This document shows, piece after piece, positions 34,327 through 45,346 of a stretch of DNA of 64,000 nt (its first letter is position 1; the number at the start of each line of letters is the position of its first letter). The notes under the pieces were generated by a model. The model did no database searches. It saw only the letters and a program-made list of their open reading frames with translations, and had not been told where the DNA came from. Where the stretch lies: assembly GCA_019638845.1 (NCBI GenBank), contig JAHBSZ010000001.1, forward strand, positions 310,001-374,000. The letters are read 5' to 3'. The position numbers and the translations under genes are program-made. Origin of the DNA: Salinibacterium sp. GTDB lineage: Bacteria > Actinomycetota > Actinomycetes > Actinomycetales > Microbacteriaceae.

Positions 34327-35055
34327 TTGGTACACGCCGCCCTCATCCCCTGGCTCGACCCAGAGAAGCTCATCGTCGGCTTCGGTCCTTTCGCGCTCCT
34401 GGCGGTGTGCATCATCGTGTTCTCGGAAACCGGTCTGTTGCTCGGATTCCTACTACCGGGCGACACTCTCCTGATCATCGCGGGCGTGCTCACGTTCTCC
34501 GGCGTTATGCATATCGACATCTGGTGGGTGTGTCTGGCGATCTCGGTAGCGGCGTTCCTCGGCGGCGAAGTGGGCTACCTCATCGGGCACAAAGTGGGAC
34601 CGAGAATCTTCGAACGGAAAGAGTCCGGGCTGTTCAGCATCGAAAACGTCCGGCGCACCAACGGCTTCTTCGAGCGCTTCGGAGGTCTCGCGGTCATTAT
34701 TGCCCGATTCGTGCCGATCGTGCGCACCTTCGCCCCGGTGGCTGCCGGAGTCGGCCACATGGACTACCGCCGATACTCGCTCTACAACGCCGTTGGCGCG
34801 GTTATCTGGGGAACCGGAGTCACACTGCTGGGGTACCTTCTCGGGTACATTCCCCCCGTTCGCGACTTTGTCGTCGCATATATCGACCTCATCCTTCTCG
34901 GAGCCGTTGTCGTCACCCTCGTGCCGACACTGTTCCACTACGTTCAGTCGACGATGAAGGCGCGCAAGAAGCGCGACGCCGGAATCCCGACGGACGCCGA
35001 CGTCGAAGCGCTCGTTCTCGACGAGAAGAAGTTCGACCAGCACCTCGGCGACTGA
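34327..35055 (+). CDS. DedA family membrane protein
   Basis: A 242-residue membrane protein of the DedA/SNARE-associated family. Landmarks: FSETGLLLGFLLPGDTLLIIAGVL near residue 38, FLGGEVGYLIGHKVG, the RFVPIVRTFAPVAAGVGHMDYRRY motif with the conserved Arg residues, and GYLLGYIP. Members are thought to be lipid (undecaprenyl phosphate or phosphatidylethanolamine) translocases. It starts at a TTG with GGAG upstream; a possible -10 box TACTCT is at 34264-34269. The acidic C-terminal tail is cytoplasmic. Confidence 0.91.
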   Translation: MVHAALIPWLDPEKLIVGFGPFALLAVCIIVFSETGLLLGFLLPGDTLLIIAGVLTFSGVMHIDIWWVCLAISVAAFLGGEVGYLIGHKVGPRIFERKESGLFSIENVRRTNGFFERFGGLAVIIARFVPIVRTFAPVAAGVGHMDYRRYSLYNAVGAVIWGTGVTLLGYLLGYIPPVRDFVVAYIDLILLGAVVVTLVPTLFHYVQSTMKARKKRDAGIPTDADVEALVLDEKKFDQHLGD

Positions 35056-35068
35056 TCGATACCGCACG

Positions 35069-35590
35069 CTAGCTCGCGGGTTTCTGCTTTCGCAGCACAT
35101 CGATCGCCTGTTGGGCGCCGCGCCGCACGTCGATGTCAGGGTCCTTGAGCAGCGGTTTCAGCACGTCGATGTCGGACCCCACTGACCCGAGCGCGCGGGC
35201 AGCAGCAGCGCGCACGCGAGCCACGTCATCCGTGAGCAACCGCGTAAGGATGCCCTCCACGGCCAGCCCGCGAACTGCAGCAACCCGTGCCGCCATCTCG
35301 CGCACCCGCCACGCTTGATTGTCGAGGGCAGCCGTCACCGCCTCGACCGCAGTGTCGTTCCACACATAGAGCAGCGCGCGCGTTCCCCACAGTTCCGGCC
35401 AATACAACACGGGCGCTCCGTCGAGGATGCCGCGGGCATGCTCGCCACCCACGGAAAGCAGGAAGTCCTCGCCTTCATTGTTGCCGGCGAGCAGCGAGAG
35501 CGCGCGAAGCACCACCGCGTCTTCCCCGAGTTCCGCAACTACAGCTGCGAGTCGCTTCTCGATGGGCAGGTCAATCGGTACGTCAGGCAC
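35069..35590 (-). CDS. HEAT-repeat protein
   Basis: A 173-residue soluble protein made of helical repeats: VTAALDNQAWRVREMAARVA, LTRLLTDDVARVRAAAARAL and LKPLLKDPDIDVRRGAQQAI are three successive HEAT/PBS-lyase-type units with VR at equivalent places. The first 70 residues are a separate segment with WPELWGTRALLYVW. No catalytic motif; probably a protein-protein adaptor. The GTG start has a leaderless -10 box. The gene ends 14 nt from the convergent dedA stop. Confidence 0.8.
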   Translation of the reverse strand: MPDVPIDLPIEKRLAAVVAELGEDAVVLRALSLLAGNNEGEDFLLSVGGEHARGILDGAPVLYWPELWGTRALLYVWNDTAVEAVTAALDNQAWRVREMAARVAAVRGLAVEGILTRLLTDDVARVRAAAARALGSVGSDIDVLKPLLKDPDIDVRRGAQQAIDVLRKQKPAS

Positions 35591-35596
35591 CCGTCA

Positions 35597-35602
35597 ACCC
35601 TA
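35597..35602 (-). promoter_or_regulatory. -10 box of a leaderless promoter for the HEAT-repeat gene
   Basis: TAGGGT on the minus strand, 6 nt before the GTG at 35588-35590. It overlaps the 3' end of the mntR coding region. Confidence 0.42.
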
Positions 35603-36205
35603 CGGCGTCACGATCCAGATCGACGCGAGCGCTTCCGGAGCTAGCCGCGCGCGCTGTTCTGGCGTGACAATCGAATCGACAACGATGCCCTCAGCCGCGA
35701 GATGTCGCAAGAGCAACGAGTCACGATCCGACACGCGCGCGACAGTCCCGCCTTCTACGTCAGCGAGAAGTACGGCGGCCGGTCGGCGCACGGTCCCATC
35801 TGCACCGGGTATCGGATCCCCGTGTGGATCGCGGCTGGGGTACCCCAGCTGAGCGTCCAGGGCATCGAGCAATCTGTCGCTGATCGCGTGTTCGAGAACT
35901 TCCGCTTCGTCGTGCACCTCGTCCCACCCGTATCCGACGTGATTGACGAGCCAGGTCTCGATGAGCCGGTGCCGGCGCACCATTCGCAGTGCGAGGGCCG
36001 TGCCATCCTTCGTCAATTCGACCGCACCGTAGGGCTCGTGCACGACGAGCCCTTGCGCGACCAACTTCTTGACCATCTCGGTGACGGATGACGCAGCGAG
36101 ACCCAATCGTGCAGCGAGGGCCCCCGTGCTGATCGGTTCGGGCTGCCACTCGGTGTGGGCATAGATCACCTTGACGTAGTCCTCGATCGCCGTGAGTACG
36201 GGCAT
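35600..36205 (-). CDS. mntR: DtxR/MntR family manganese-responsive repressor
   Basis: A 201-residue metalloregulator. The N-terminal winged helix (AIEDYVKVIYAH, ISTGALAARLGLAASSVTEMVKKL) is followed by the metal-binding dimerisation region (RRHRLIETWLV, DEVHDEAEVLEHAISDRLLDAL) containing the Glu/His ligands, then a short C-terminal FeoA-like domain. It begins 1 nt after the mntH stop, so it is co-transcribed with the manganese importer it most likely controls. An iron-sensing DtxR role is less likely given this partner. Confidence 0.87.
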   Translation of the reverse strand: MPVLTAIEDYVKVIYAHTEWQPEPISTGALAARLGLAASSVTEMVKKLVAQGLVVHEPYGAVELTKDGTALALRMVRRHRLIETWLVNHVGYGWDEVHDEAEVLEHAISDRLLDALDAQLGYPSRDPHGDPIPGADGTVRRPAAVLLADVEGGTVARVSDRDSLLLRHLAAEGIVVDSIVTPEQRARLAPEALASIWIVTP

Positions 36206-36206
36206 G

Positions 36207-37460
36207 TCAGTCCCCCGTCACGACGAGCACGATCAGCAACACGTTGAGCACGGTGATGAGTGCGGCAGCGGCCCAACCCGCAACCCGCAACCACGGCGCG
36301 TTGACAAACTGCCCCATCACTCTCCTGGAGCTGGCAAGGAAGACGAGAGGGATCAGAGCGAACGGGATGCCGAAACTCAAGACGACTTGGCTGAGAACGA
36401 GGGCGCGGGTCGGGTCGAATCCGATACCGAGAACGATGAGCGCCGGGATGATCGTGACCACGCGGCGCGCGAGAAGCGGAATCTGAACCTTGAGCAGCCC
36501 ACCCATGATCACCGACCCGGCATACGTTCCCACACTTGTTGAGGCGAGCCCCGATGCGAGCAGTCCGATGGCGAAGATCACCCCGACCACCGGACCGAGC
36601 GTGGCAACCACAGCGGCGTGGGCACCCTCGATGGAGTCGGTGCCCTCGATTCCGCGCAGAGCCGACGCCGCGAGAAGCAGCATCGAAATGTTCACCGCGC
36701 CGGCGACGAAGAGCGCTCCGCCGACATCCCACCGGGTCGCGCGCAAGAGTTGTGCGATGCGACCGGGGTCATGCCCGGTGGCACTGTCCCCGTGCCGGTC
36801 TCGTGCGAGGGCGGAGTGCAGGTAGATCGCATGCGGCATGACCGTTGCGCCCAGCATGCTGGTGGCGAGCAACACGGAATCGGTGCCCTGAAAACGTGGC
36901 ACGATTCCGGCCACGGCCTCCTGCGTATCGAGTCCGGTGAACAGCAGGCCGGTCATGAATCCGACAACGATCACGGCGAGCAGGACGATGATGACCAACT
37001 CGAACGAACGCTGCCCCCTGCGGGATTGGATGCTCAGCAGCACCATTGACGCTATCCCGACGATGACCCCGCCGACCAACAACGGAATGCCGAACAACAG
37101 GTGCAGGGCGATGGCGCCACCCAGAACTTCTGCGATGTCTGTCGCGGCCGCCACGAGCTCGGCTTGGATCCAGTAGGCGCGGCGCGGGGCATCCTTGAGT
37201 CTCGCGCCGAGAAGCTCGGGCAGGCTTTGGCCCGTGACGATGCCGATCTTCGCGGACTGGTACTGCACCAGCACCGCGATTGCGTTCGCGACGATGAGCA
37301 CCCACAGCAGGAGGTAGCCGTACCGGGCGCCAGCGGTGAGGTTCGCTGCGACATTCCCCGGATCGACATACGCGATTGCCGCGACGAAGGCGGGACCGAG
37401 AGCGAGCAGAGTGGAACGCGCTCGTCCCTGCCCGCGTGTCAGCCCCGACGATTTCGGCAT
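36207..37460 (-). CDS. mntH: Nramp family manganese/divalent metal transporter
   Basis: A 417-residue membrane protein with about eleven helices. The metal-site motifs are DPGN (33-36) in the first helix and MPHAIYLHSAL in the sixth, both diagnostic of Nramp proton-coupled Mn2+/Fe2+ importers. Coupling to mntR supports manganese. The ATG lies 9 nt after the rdgB stop without a Shine-Dalgarno sequence, but has a leaderless -10 box and an inverted repeat over the start codon. Confidence 0.93.
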   Translation of the reverse strand: MPKSSGLTRGQGRARSTLLALGPAFVAAIAYVDPGNVAANLTAGARYGYLLLWVLIVANAIAVLVQYQSAKIGIVTGQSLPELLGARLKDAPRRAYWIQAELVAAATDIAEVLGGAIALHLLFGIPLLVGGVIVGIASMVLLSIQSRRGQRSFELVIIVLLAVIVVGFMTGLLFTGLDTQEAVAGIVPRFQGTDSVLLATSMLGATVMPHAIYLHSALARDRHGDSATGHDPGRIAQLLRATRWDVGGALFVAGAVNISMLLLAASALRGIEGTDSIEGAHAAVVATLGPVVGVIFAIGLLASGLASTSVGTYAGSVIMGGLLKVQIPLLARRVVTIIPALIVLGIGFDPTRALVLSQVVLSFGIPFALIPLVFLASSRRVMGQFVNAPWLRVAGWAAAALITVLNVLLIVLVVTGD

Positions 37461-37467
37461 ACCGAAA
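37452..37467. promoter_or_regulatory. Inverted repeat over the mntH start, candidate MntR operator
   Basis: TTTCGG-CATA-CCGAAA is a perfect 6-bp-arm inverted repeat that spans the mntH start codon and touches its -10 box. A repressor bound here would block initiation at a leaderless promoter. The neighbouring mntR makes it the obvious candidate regulator. Confidence 0.6.
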
Positions 37468-37472
37468 CTTTA
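37467..37472 (-). promoter_or_regulatory. -10 box of a leaderless promoter for mntH-mntR
   Basis: TAAAGT on the minus strand, 6 nt before the mntH ATG, overlapping the rdgB stop codon. It allows manganese control separate from the upstream murI-rph-rdgB genes. Confidence 0.5.
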
Positions 37473-38060
37473 CCCGGGCAGGAGCTCCCGGCGCACCACA
37501 GGCATGAGCGCGGCGAACGCCAGCGCCCGATGGCTTACCGCGTTCTTCTCGTCGGGGCGCAACTCGGCCGAACTCACCGAGAGGCCAGCGGGCTTGAAGA
37601 TCGGGTCATAGCCGAAGCCGTTGGGACCGGCTGGCTCGGTGAGGATCGACCCGTGCCACAAGCCGAGCTCGACGAACTCACGGGAGGAGGCAGGAACCAC
37701 GAGAGCAGCCGCGCAGGTGAAGAATGCCGCGCGGTTGGTCTCCGACCCGAGGTTCTTGAGCACGAGCTCTACATTGTCGGTGTCGCTTCGGGTGCCCGCA
37801 TAGCGAGCGGAATGGATGCCCGGAGCGCCACCGAGCGCGACGACCGAGATCCCGGAGTCGTCGGCGATCGACGGCAGTCCCGTGAACGACGCCGCAGCGC
37901 GAGCCTTGATCAGTGCGTTCTCCGCAAACGTCTCGCCGTCTTCCACTGGCTCCGGCCCGTCGTACCCGATCAGCTCGATACCCTCGAGGGCTCCCCCGAG
38001 AATGGTCCGAAGTTCCCCGACCTTGTGCGCGTTGTGGGTTGCGAGCACGAGCTGGATCAT
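37470..38060 (-). CDS. rdgB: Non-canonical purine NTP pyrophosphatase (ITP/XTP, RdgB/HAM1)
   Basis: A 196-residue house-cleaning enzyme that hydrolyses ITP, dITP and XTP to monophosphates. Landmarks: [17 protein letters not shown] (substrate-binding THN...K), [27 protein letters not shown] and [13 protein letters not shown]. Length is standard. It overlaps rph by 4 nt. Confidence 0.95.
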   Translation of the reverse strand: MIQLVLATHNAHKVGELRTILGGALEGIELIGYDGPEPVEDGETFAENALIKARAAASFTGLPSIADDSGISVVALGGAPGIHSARYAGTRSDTDNVELVLKNLGSETNRAAFFTCAAALVVPASSREFVELGLWHGSILTEPAGPNGFGYDPIFKPAGLSVSSAELRPDEKNAVSHRALAFAALMPVVRRELLPG

Positions 38061-38782
38061 CGCGCGAGCGCCTCCACCTGCAGCCGAGTGAGATCCACGG
38101 CTCCGCCGAGGGCGAGGTCGAGCAGCGAGTCGAGTTCGCGACGATCGAACGGCGCGCCCTCCGCGGTGCCCTGCACCTCAACGAAAAGACCACGGCCGGT
38201 GACAACTACGTTCATATCCGTCTCGGCACGCACGTCCTCGACGTAGGCCAGGTCGAGCATCGGGTCACCGTCGATGATCCCGACACTCACCGCGGCGACG
38301 CTGTCATGCAACGCCTTCGCGTTCTTTCCGATGAACCCCTTTGCGCGACCCCACTCGATGGCGTCGGCGAGCGCGACATAGGCACCGGTGATCGCTGCCG
38401 TGCGCGTTCCACCGTCGGCCTGGAGCACATCGCAGTCGATGACAATCGTGTTCTCACCGAGTGCCTTGGTGTCGATGACGGCACGCAACGAACGGCCAAT
38501 CAGCCGGGAGATCTCGTGAGTGCGTCCACCGATCTTGCCCTTGACCGACTCCCGGTCCATCCGGTCGTTGGTGCTTCGCGGCAACATTGCGTATTCGGCA
38601 GTCACCCACCCCTTGCCCTTGCCCGTCAGCCAGCGCGGAACGCCGTTGGTGAAGCTCGCCGTGCACAACACCTTCGTGCGTCCGAACGAGATAAGCGCGG
38701 AACCTTCGGCCTGGTCGCTCCAACCCCGCTCGATGGTTACGTCGCGTAGCTGATCGTTTTCACGGCCGTCATGCCTCGTCAT
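38057..38782 (-). CDS. rph: Ribonuclease PH
   Basis: A 241-residue phosphorolytic 3'-5' exonuclease that trims tRNA 3' ends. Family landmarks are [17 protein letters not shown], the long loop [34 protein letters not shown], and [22 protein letters not shown]. It overlaps murI upstream and rdgB downstream by 4 nt each, forming a tight operon seen in many actinobacteria. Confidence 0.96.
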   Translation of the reverse strand: MTRHDGRENDQLRDVTIERGWSDQAEGSALISFGRTKVLCTASFTNGVPRWLTGKGKGWVTAEYAMLPRSTNDRMDRESVKGKIGGRTHEISRLIGRSLRAVIDTKALGENTIVIDCDVLQADGGTRTAAITGAYVALADAIEWGRAKGFIGKNAKALHDSVAAVSVGIIDGDPMLDLAYVEDVRAETDMNVVVTGRGLFVEVQGTAEGAPFDRRELDSLLDLALGGAVDLTRLQVEALAR

Positions 38783-39633
38783 CGTGCTTCTTTCTGTATG
38801 GGGATCGCTCCCGTTTCGAACGTTTCCACGCGCAACACCTCGGGGATGAACCGAGCGGCGAGTTTCTTGAAGGCCGCAGTGTCGGCCGTGGCCTCGAACG
38901 TGTGGGTGGCGGGCGTGGCCGCATGCCGTTCGAGGTCGTGGGCGACGAGGGTGCGGTACACGTCGTAGGCGGTCTCATCAGCGCTCGACACGAGCTCGAC
39001 GGAGTCACCCATCACGTACTGGATGGCCGCGGACATGAGCGGGTAGTGCGTACATCCCAGCACCAAAGTATCGATGTCTGCGGCCTTCAGCGGCGCGAGG
39101 TACTCCTCGGCGACCGCGAACAGTTCAGGCCCGCTGGTGACGCCCGCTTCGACGAACTCGACGAAGCGCGGGCAAGCCTGAGTGAACAACGTCAGGTCGG
39201 ATGCCGCGGCAAACGCATCCTCGTAGGCCTTCGACTTGATGGTTCCCACCGTGCCGATCACTCCGACTCGGCGATTGCGGGTGTGCCGTACCGCCGCCCG
39301 CACTGCGGGCTGGATGACCTCGACCACGGGGATGCCGTAACCGTCGGTGAAGCGCTCACGGGCATCCCGAAGCATCGCGGCCGATGCAGTGTTGCATGCG
39401 ATCACGAGGAGTTTGACGCCCTGAGCGACAAGGTCGTCCATGACAGCGAGGGCATACTCACGCACCTCAGCGATGGGCTTGGGGCCATACGGCGTGTGGG
39501 CGGTATCGCCAACGTAGAGGATGGACTCCCGCGGTAGCTGGTCGATGATCGCGCGGGCGACGGTGAGCCCGCCGACCCCTGAGTCGAAGACTCCAATGGG
39601 CGCGTTGTCCGCCCCAGAATGCGTACCGGGCAC
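38779..39633 (-). CDS. murI: Glutamate racemase
   Basis: A 284-residue cofactor-independent racemase providing D-glutamate for peptidoglycan. The two catalytic cysteines are visible in [11 protein letters not shown] and [24 protein letters not shown] opens the protein and [12 protein letters not shown] follows. The GTG start is supported by a leaderless -10 box, and the gene diverges from pncB over only 29 bp. Confidence 0.95.
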   Translation of the reverse strand: MPGTHSGADNAPIGVFDSGVGGLTVARAIIDQLPRESILYVGDTAHTPYGPKPIAEVREYALAVMDDLVAQGVKLLVIACNTASAAMLRDARERFTDGYGIPVVEVIQPAVRAAVRHTRNRRVGVIGTVGTIKSKAYEDAFAAASDLTLFTQACPRFVEFVEAGVTSGPELFAVAEEYLAPLKAADIDTLVLGCTHYPLMSAAIQYVMGDSVELVSSADETAYDVYRTLVAHDLERHAATPATHTFEATADTAAFKKLAARFIPEVLRVETFETGAIPIQKEAR

Positions 39634-39639
39634 CCCGAA

Positions 39640-39656
39640 AGCGTACCCGGTAGCCT
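39640..39656. promoter_or_regulatory. Back-to-back leaderless promoters of murI and pncB
   Basis: TACGCT (minus strand, 39640-39645) is 6 nt before the murI GTG, and TAGCCT (plus strand, 39651-39656) is 6 nt before the pncB ATG. Both -10 boxes fit within a 29-bp gap; any -35 contacts would have to lie within the opposite gene. Confidence 0.5.
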
Positions 39657-39662
39657 CGGAGC

Positions 39663-40958
39663 ATGAGCACAGCGCTACTGACTGACCGCTACGAACTCAC
39701 CATGCTGGAGGCGGCGATCGGTAGCGGAACCCACGACCGACAGTGCGTGTTCGAGGTGTTCTCGCGGCGCCTGGCCAACTCTCGTCGCTACGGCGTCGTC
39801 GCGGGGACTGGTCGACTGCTGTCCCTCATCGAGGACTTTCGGTTCGGGGATGCCGAACTGAGTTGGCTCCGCGCCGAAAACGTCGTGAGCGCCGAAACCC
39901 TCGACTGGCTCGCCGACTTCCGCTTTCACGGAAGCGTGACCGGCTACCGGGAAGGGGACCTGTACTTCGCGGGTTCCCCCATCCTCGTCGTCGAGGGAAC
40001 CTTCGCCGAAGCCGTCATGCTCGAGACGCTCACCCTGAGTGTGCTCAACTACGACTCGGCAGTCGCGTCGGCTGCGGCCCGCATGGTGTCGGCAGCATCG
40101 GGGCGGCCGCTCGCCGAGATGGGATCCCGTCGCGTGGGCGAACGGTCAGCGGTCGCGGCAGCGCGGGCAGCGTTCATCGTCGGGTTCGGAGCCACGTCGA
40201 ATCTCGAGGCTGGCAGGAGTTGGGGCATCCCGACGATGGGAACCGCCGCGCACTCGTTCACCCTGCTGCACGACAGTGAAGAAGCAGCATTCCAAGCGCA
40301 GGTTGACGCTCTCGGACCGAGCACCACTCTGCTCGTCGACACGTACGACATTCCGAAAGCGGTCGAGCTCGCCGTCACGATCGCCGGACCGCAACTCGGT
40401 GCTGTGCGCATCGACTCAGGCGATCTCCCGGCCCAAGTCGCCGCGGTTCGGGCCCAACTTGACTCCCTCGGCGCCACGAACACCCGCATCACCGTCACGA
40501 ACGACCTGGACGAGTACACGATCGCTGCCCTGCGCGCAGCCCCCGTCGACTCCTTCGGGGTGGGCACCTCAGTGGTCACCGGTTCGGGCGAGCCGGCCTC
40601 CGGCATGGTCTACAAGCTCGTTGCGCACACGGATGCTGCGGGCGGCTGGGTGAGCGTCGCCAAGAAGTCCGAGGCCAAGGCCACCGTGGGCGGGCGCAAG
40701 TTCCCCGTACGCACCCTCGACGGCTCAGGTGTTGCGGTGGCGGAAACCATCTACGTTGACGAGCCCCCGGCCGTGGCATCCGGCGAGCGTCCGTTGCTCG
40801 TGCCGCTGCTCACTGCCGGAGTGCCCGACGCCCGCTACACCGGCCCCGACGGCACGCGACTCGCGCGAGAGCACCACAAACTCGCGATCGCCGAGCTACC
40901 CGAAGGCGCCTTCCGCCTGAGCCGCGGCGAACCCGCGCTTCCGACCCTCTACGCCTGA
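39663..40958 (+). CDS. pncB: Nicotinate phosphoribosyltransferase
   Basis: A 431-residue enzyme that makes nicotinate mononucleotide in the NAD salvage pathway. It begins [17 protein letters not shown], the usual family start, and contains [38 protein letters not shown] (with the phosphorylated His region), [10 protein letters not shown] and [10 protein letters not shown]. The ATG has a leaderless -10 box. Confidence 0.95.
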   Translation: MSTALLTDRYELTMLEAAIGSGTHDRQCVFEVFSRRLANSRRYGVVAGTGRLLSLIEDFRFGDAELSWLRAENVVSAETLDWLADFRFHGSVTGYREGDLYFAGSPILVVEGTFAEAVMLETLTLSVLNYDSAVASAAARMVSAASGRPLAEMGSRRVGERSAVAAARAAFIVGFGATSNLEAGRSWGIPTMGTAAHSFTLLHDSEEAAFQAQVDALGPSTTLLVDTYDIPKAVELAVTIAGPQLGAVRIDSGDLPAQVAAVRAQLDSLGATNTRITVTNDLDEYTIAALRAAPVDSFGVGTSVVTGSGEPASGMVYKLVAHTDAAGGWVSVAKKSEAKATVGGRKFPVRTLDGSGVAVAETIYVDEPPAVASGERPLLVPLLTAGVPDARYTGPDGTRLAREHHKLAIAELPEGAFRLSRGEPALPTLYA

Positions 40959-40976
40959 TCGCGGGGGCGTCAGCGC

Positions 40977-41234
40977 CTACGCGAGCTTCTCGTAGATCTC
41001 TTTGCAGGTGGGGCACACGGGAAACTTCTGCGGGTCGCGGCCCGGCACCCAGAGCTTGCCGCACAGGGCGAGCACGGGCTTGCCGGTGAGGGCGGACTCC
41101 ATGATCTTGTTCTTGGGGGCATAGTGCGAGAACCGCTCGTGATCGCCGTCTTCGACGAGTTCGCGAGTGATGAGTTCTTCGAGTTCGCGGTCCAGTGTGT
41201 CGGTTCCGCCACCGGTCTGGTCGAGGTCAGCCAT
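40977..41234 (-). CDS. DUF3039 family protein
   Basis: An 85-residue actinobacterial protein. It carries PVLALCGKLWVPGRDPQKFPVCPTCKEIYE, with Cys residues near 58, 73 and 76 arranged as a zinc ribbon or knuckle. The first 45 residues are acidic and helical. Function unknown. The ATG is supported by a leaderless -10 box, and the gene converges on pncB. Confidence 0.85.
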   Translation of the reverse strand: MADLDQTGGGTDTLDRELEELITRELVEDGDHERFSHYAPKNKIMESALTGKPVLALCGKLWVPGRDPQKFPVCPTCKEIYEKLA

Positions 41235-41240
41235 CGTGCG

Positions 41241-41246
41241 ATTCTA
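41241..41246 (-). promoter_or_regulatory. -10 box of a leaderless promoter for the DUF3039 gene
   Basis: TAGAAT on the minus strand, 6 nt before the ATG at 41232-41234. Confidence 0.5.
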
Positions 41247-41257
41247 CGCTCGAGTGG

Positions 41258-42801
41258 CTAGTTCTGCAGGGTGAAGGCGAGGAGCTCGGGAGCGCGGCGG
41301 TCGACGAGAAACCCACCCCAGACGACACCCCCGATGAGTGCGCCGATGCCAATCGCGGTGCCGAGCCCGAGACCGAAGAACTGCACATACTCGAGGTGCG
41401 GGTTGAGGAACACGAGAATCACCACCGGCGACGCCAGCAGCAAGGTCACAAAGAACGAGAGCGACTGGATTATCGAGCCTGCAGTACCCGCCGCCTGAGG
41501 CTGCGCGAAAGGGCTGTCGCCAGGGCGCACTGCGGGGTAGGGGAATCCCGCGGATGTCACGCTTGACACTCCGAGGGCGACGAGCAGGGTGCAGAGGCTC
41601 AGACCCACAAGTCCAGGAAAGATCATGTAGTCCTTGACCACGAGGACACTCACGAAGCTCCCCACCAGAACCAGGGGAAGGCCGAGGAAGATCGCGGGCA
41701 CGAGTCGACCCCAGCGATCATCGGTGCCCTTTGTGTCGGCGGACACGTGGGCCCAGAACGCGGTGCTGTCATAGGCGATGTCGTTGTGAACGGTCCAGCC
41801 GAGGAAGAGGCACATGACCGGCACGGGGATCCACACGATGATCCCTGCCGGCACTCCCGCAATCAGCAACGCCACCACCATGACCATCGGCACCACCGGG
41901 ATGACTGCCAAAGCGACCCGATAACGGGCATCCCTACCCCAGTAGCTCAGACTGCGAGCGGCAATCGCCCCGAGTGGGGTGGCCGGCAGTCGCTCGAACC
42001 AACCGAGGCCCGAATACAGGCGGGCGGCTGCCTCACGCTGCGGCCTCACCAACATCATGCTGACGAGAGCGCGCCACGCGACCGCGAGCACGAGAAGAAA
42101 AGCGAGACCGATGCCGAGTTTGATCCACGCGAGATCTAGGTGGCCGAGCGCGGCCTCGCCGGGGGCGCCCCATACTGCGCCGAAGGGAGTCCACTCCGCG
42201 ACGGTGGCGATCCGACGCATCACGGGTAGCCCATGCGCCTCCCAGTCGACCGTTGCACCGAGGGCAACCAGCGGCGCGACAACGGCAAGGAGGAATACGA
42301 GCAGAATTCCCGACGTGTCCCGTGCCCGACGAGACGAGAGGAAGGACGAAGCCAGCGCTGTCGACACCCGTGCGGCAAGCACACACGTCGGTACCAGGAT
42401 CAACGCCCCAATCACGGCAAACAGCACCGGAACCGCGCCCCGCGACCACGTGACAACCTGGGCGATGGCGAACACCGTGACCACGAGCGTCGGCACGCTC
42501 ACCGCGCCAGCGACAGCGAGGGCGACAGCGAGGCGCCCGTTCGGGATTCCATACAGTGCGAACCGGCGCGGGTCGATGGTGTCGTCGACGCCGAACACCA
42601 GGGGCAACAACAGAAATGCGAGCACCACGATGGTGCCGAAAACGACGACAATCACGCGAGCAATGTCGGGGGTGGCGAGCCGAAGCGCGCCGAGACCCAC
42701 CGTCACGATCCCTGCGACCCCGAGCCCATAGAGGAAGGCGAGGATCATTCCGACGAGTTGAAACGGGCTGCGTCGAAAATTGTTGACGAGAAGAACTAGC
42801 T

Positions 42802-42826
<25 letters not shown>
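41258..42826 (-). CDS. ABC transporter permease (exporter type)
   Basis: A 522-residue membrane protein with about twelve hydrophobic segments and no periplasmic domain, resembling the membrane partner of ABC-2-like exporters. It begins [24 protein letters not shown], a charged lead-in helix typical of this group. The GTG start lies 25 nt inside the end of the ATPase gene, so the two are co-translated. The substrate is unknown. Confidence 0.75.
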
Positions 42827-44286
<1,460 letters not shown>

Positions 44287-44292
44287 CGGACC

Positions 44293-44298
44293 AACCTA
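44293..44298 (-). promoter_or_regulatory. -10 box of a leaderless promoter for the ABC exporter genes
   Basis: TAGGTT on the minus strand, 6 nt before the GTG at 44284-44286. Confidence 0.45.
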
Positions 44299-44497
44299 CC
44301 AACGTTGTCGGCACCGTGAGATTGCATCACAAATCCGCAACATCCCGACGGTTCCGGTGCGTTGCACAGGTCCGATGGCTACCCTTGGAAACAGCACAAC
44401 GATGTGTCCACATAGCATCCCGCACGTAAACGGAATGCGAACAACTTTGTTCGCAGAGATTACCGTGCGCGGGACAGACACATCAGGAGTCAACCCA

Positions 44498-45235
44498 GTG
44501 CCTATCCAGTCACCCCTTCATCACGCAGCGAACGGCCACGCGCCGGTGACGAACATCGTCATTCTCGCCGCGGGTATGGGCAGCCGACTCGGTCGTTCCC
44601 TGCCGAAGCCCCTTACCGAGCTTGCCGACGGTCGAACGATCATGCAGCAGCAGTTCGACAACATTCATCACGCCTTCGGCAAGAACGCACACGTGACAGT
44701 CGTCGTGGGCTACAAGCTTGAGCACATCATCGAGGCCTTTCCTGAGGCATCGTTTGTATATAACGAGCAGTACGACCAGACCAACACGTCCAAGAGCCTC
44801 ATGCGCGCGCTTCAAGCGTCAGCGCCGGGTGGCGTGCTCTGGATGAACGGTGATGTCGTCTTCGATCCGACCGCCCTCGTGCGCGCCGAACGAATGGTCG
44901 CCCGCGACCAGTCGTTCGTCTCGGTGAACACGGCGAAGGTTTCTGACGAAGAGGTCAAATACACCACCGACGCAGAAGGCTTCATTAAGGAGCTGTCGAA
45001 GACGGTCGTGGGCGGCCTCGGCGAAGCAGTCGGGATCAACTACATCTCGCGCGACGACAAAGCCGTGCTGTTGCGCCAACTGAAGCGCGTCGGCGACCAG
45101 GACTACTTCGAGCGCGGCATCGAACTCGCGGTCGAGCAAGACAATATCCGTATCGAGCCGGTGGACATTTCCGATCTGTATGCCGTGGAGATCGACTTTG
45201 CCGAAGATCTGGAGCGCGCGAACCTCTTCGTGTAA
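44498..45235 (+). CDS. Nucleotidyltransferase for a CDP- or NDP-activated precursor (LicC/RmlA-like)
   Basis: A 245-residue NTP transferase. The nucleotide-binding motif LAAGMGSRLGRSLPKPL lies at 23-39, the metal-binding Asp in LWMNGDVVFDP, and a second Asp in YAVEIDFAEDL near the C-terminus. It resembles cytidylyltransferases that activate a phospho-alcohol. With the CDP-alcohol transferase and TagF-like polymerase downstream, a CDP-activated polyol for a wall polymer is the likeliest product. GTG 44498 has AGGAG 9 nt upstream; an ATG at 44436 is in frame but lies inside an inverted repeat. The 211-bp gap before it otherwise shows only that repeat (44437-44454). Confidence 0.8.
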   Translation: MPIQSPLHHAANGHAPVTNIVILAAGMGSRLGRSLPKPLTELADGRTIMQQQFDNIHHAFGKNAHVTVVVGYKLEHIIEAFPEASFVYNEQYDQTNTSKSLMRALQASAPGGVLWMNGDVVFDPTALVRAERMVARDQSFVSVNTAKVSDEEVKYTTDAEGFIKELSKTVVGGLGEAVGINYISRDDKAVLLRQLKRVGDQDYFERGIELAVEQDNIRIEPVDISDLYAVEIDFAEDLERANLFV

Positions 45236-45251
45236 CTCGCTGGCGGGTCGC

Positions 45252-45304
45252 GCCTGCCGAGACCTCACTCGCTGACATAGATCGTGGGTGAGATTTCGGC
45301 AGGC
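45252..45304 (+). terminator. Long hairpin after the nucleotidyltransferase gene
   Basis: GCCTGCCGAGACCTCAC and GTGAGATTTCGGCAGGC pair over 17 positions with one G-U and one mismatch around a 19-nt loop, 16 nt after the stop at 45235. There is no T-run, as is common for actinobacterial terminators. It separates the nucleotidyltransferase from the TagG-like gene, which has its own promoter. Confidence 0.6.
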
Positions 45305-45333
45305 TCGATCCGCCTCTCAGCTCGATCCGCGCC

Positions 45334-45339
45334 TACTAT
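45334..45339 (+). promoter_or_regulatory. -10 box of a leaderless promoter for the TagGH-like exporter
   Basis: TACTAT lies 7 nt before the GTG at 45347 and decides that start over an in-frame ATG at 45284, which is inside the upstream hairpin. Confidence 0.55.
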
Positions 45340-45346
45340 TGAGCGC

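Noticed and set aside
44437-44454. GCGAACA-ACTT-TGTTCGC inverted repeat resembling an actinobacterial LexA (SOS) box before the nucleotidyltransferase
   Set aside because: The LexA pattern is GAAC-N4-GTTC; here the spacing is N6, and the downstream gene is not an SOS gene. It may be an unrelated repeat.
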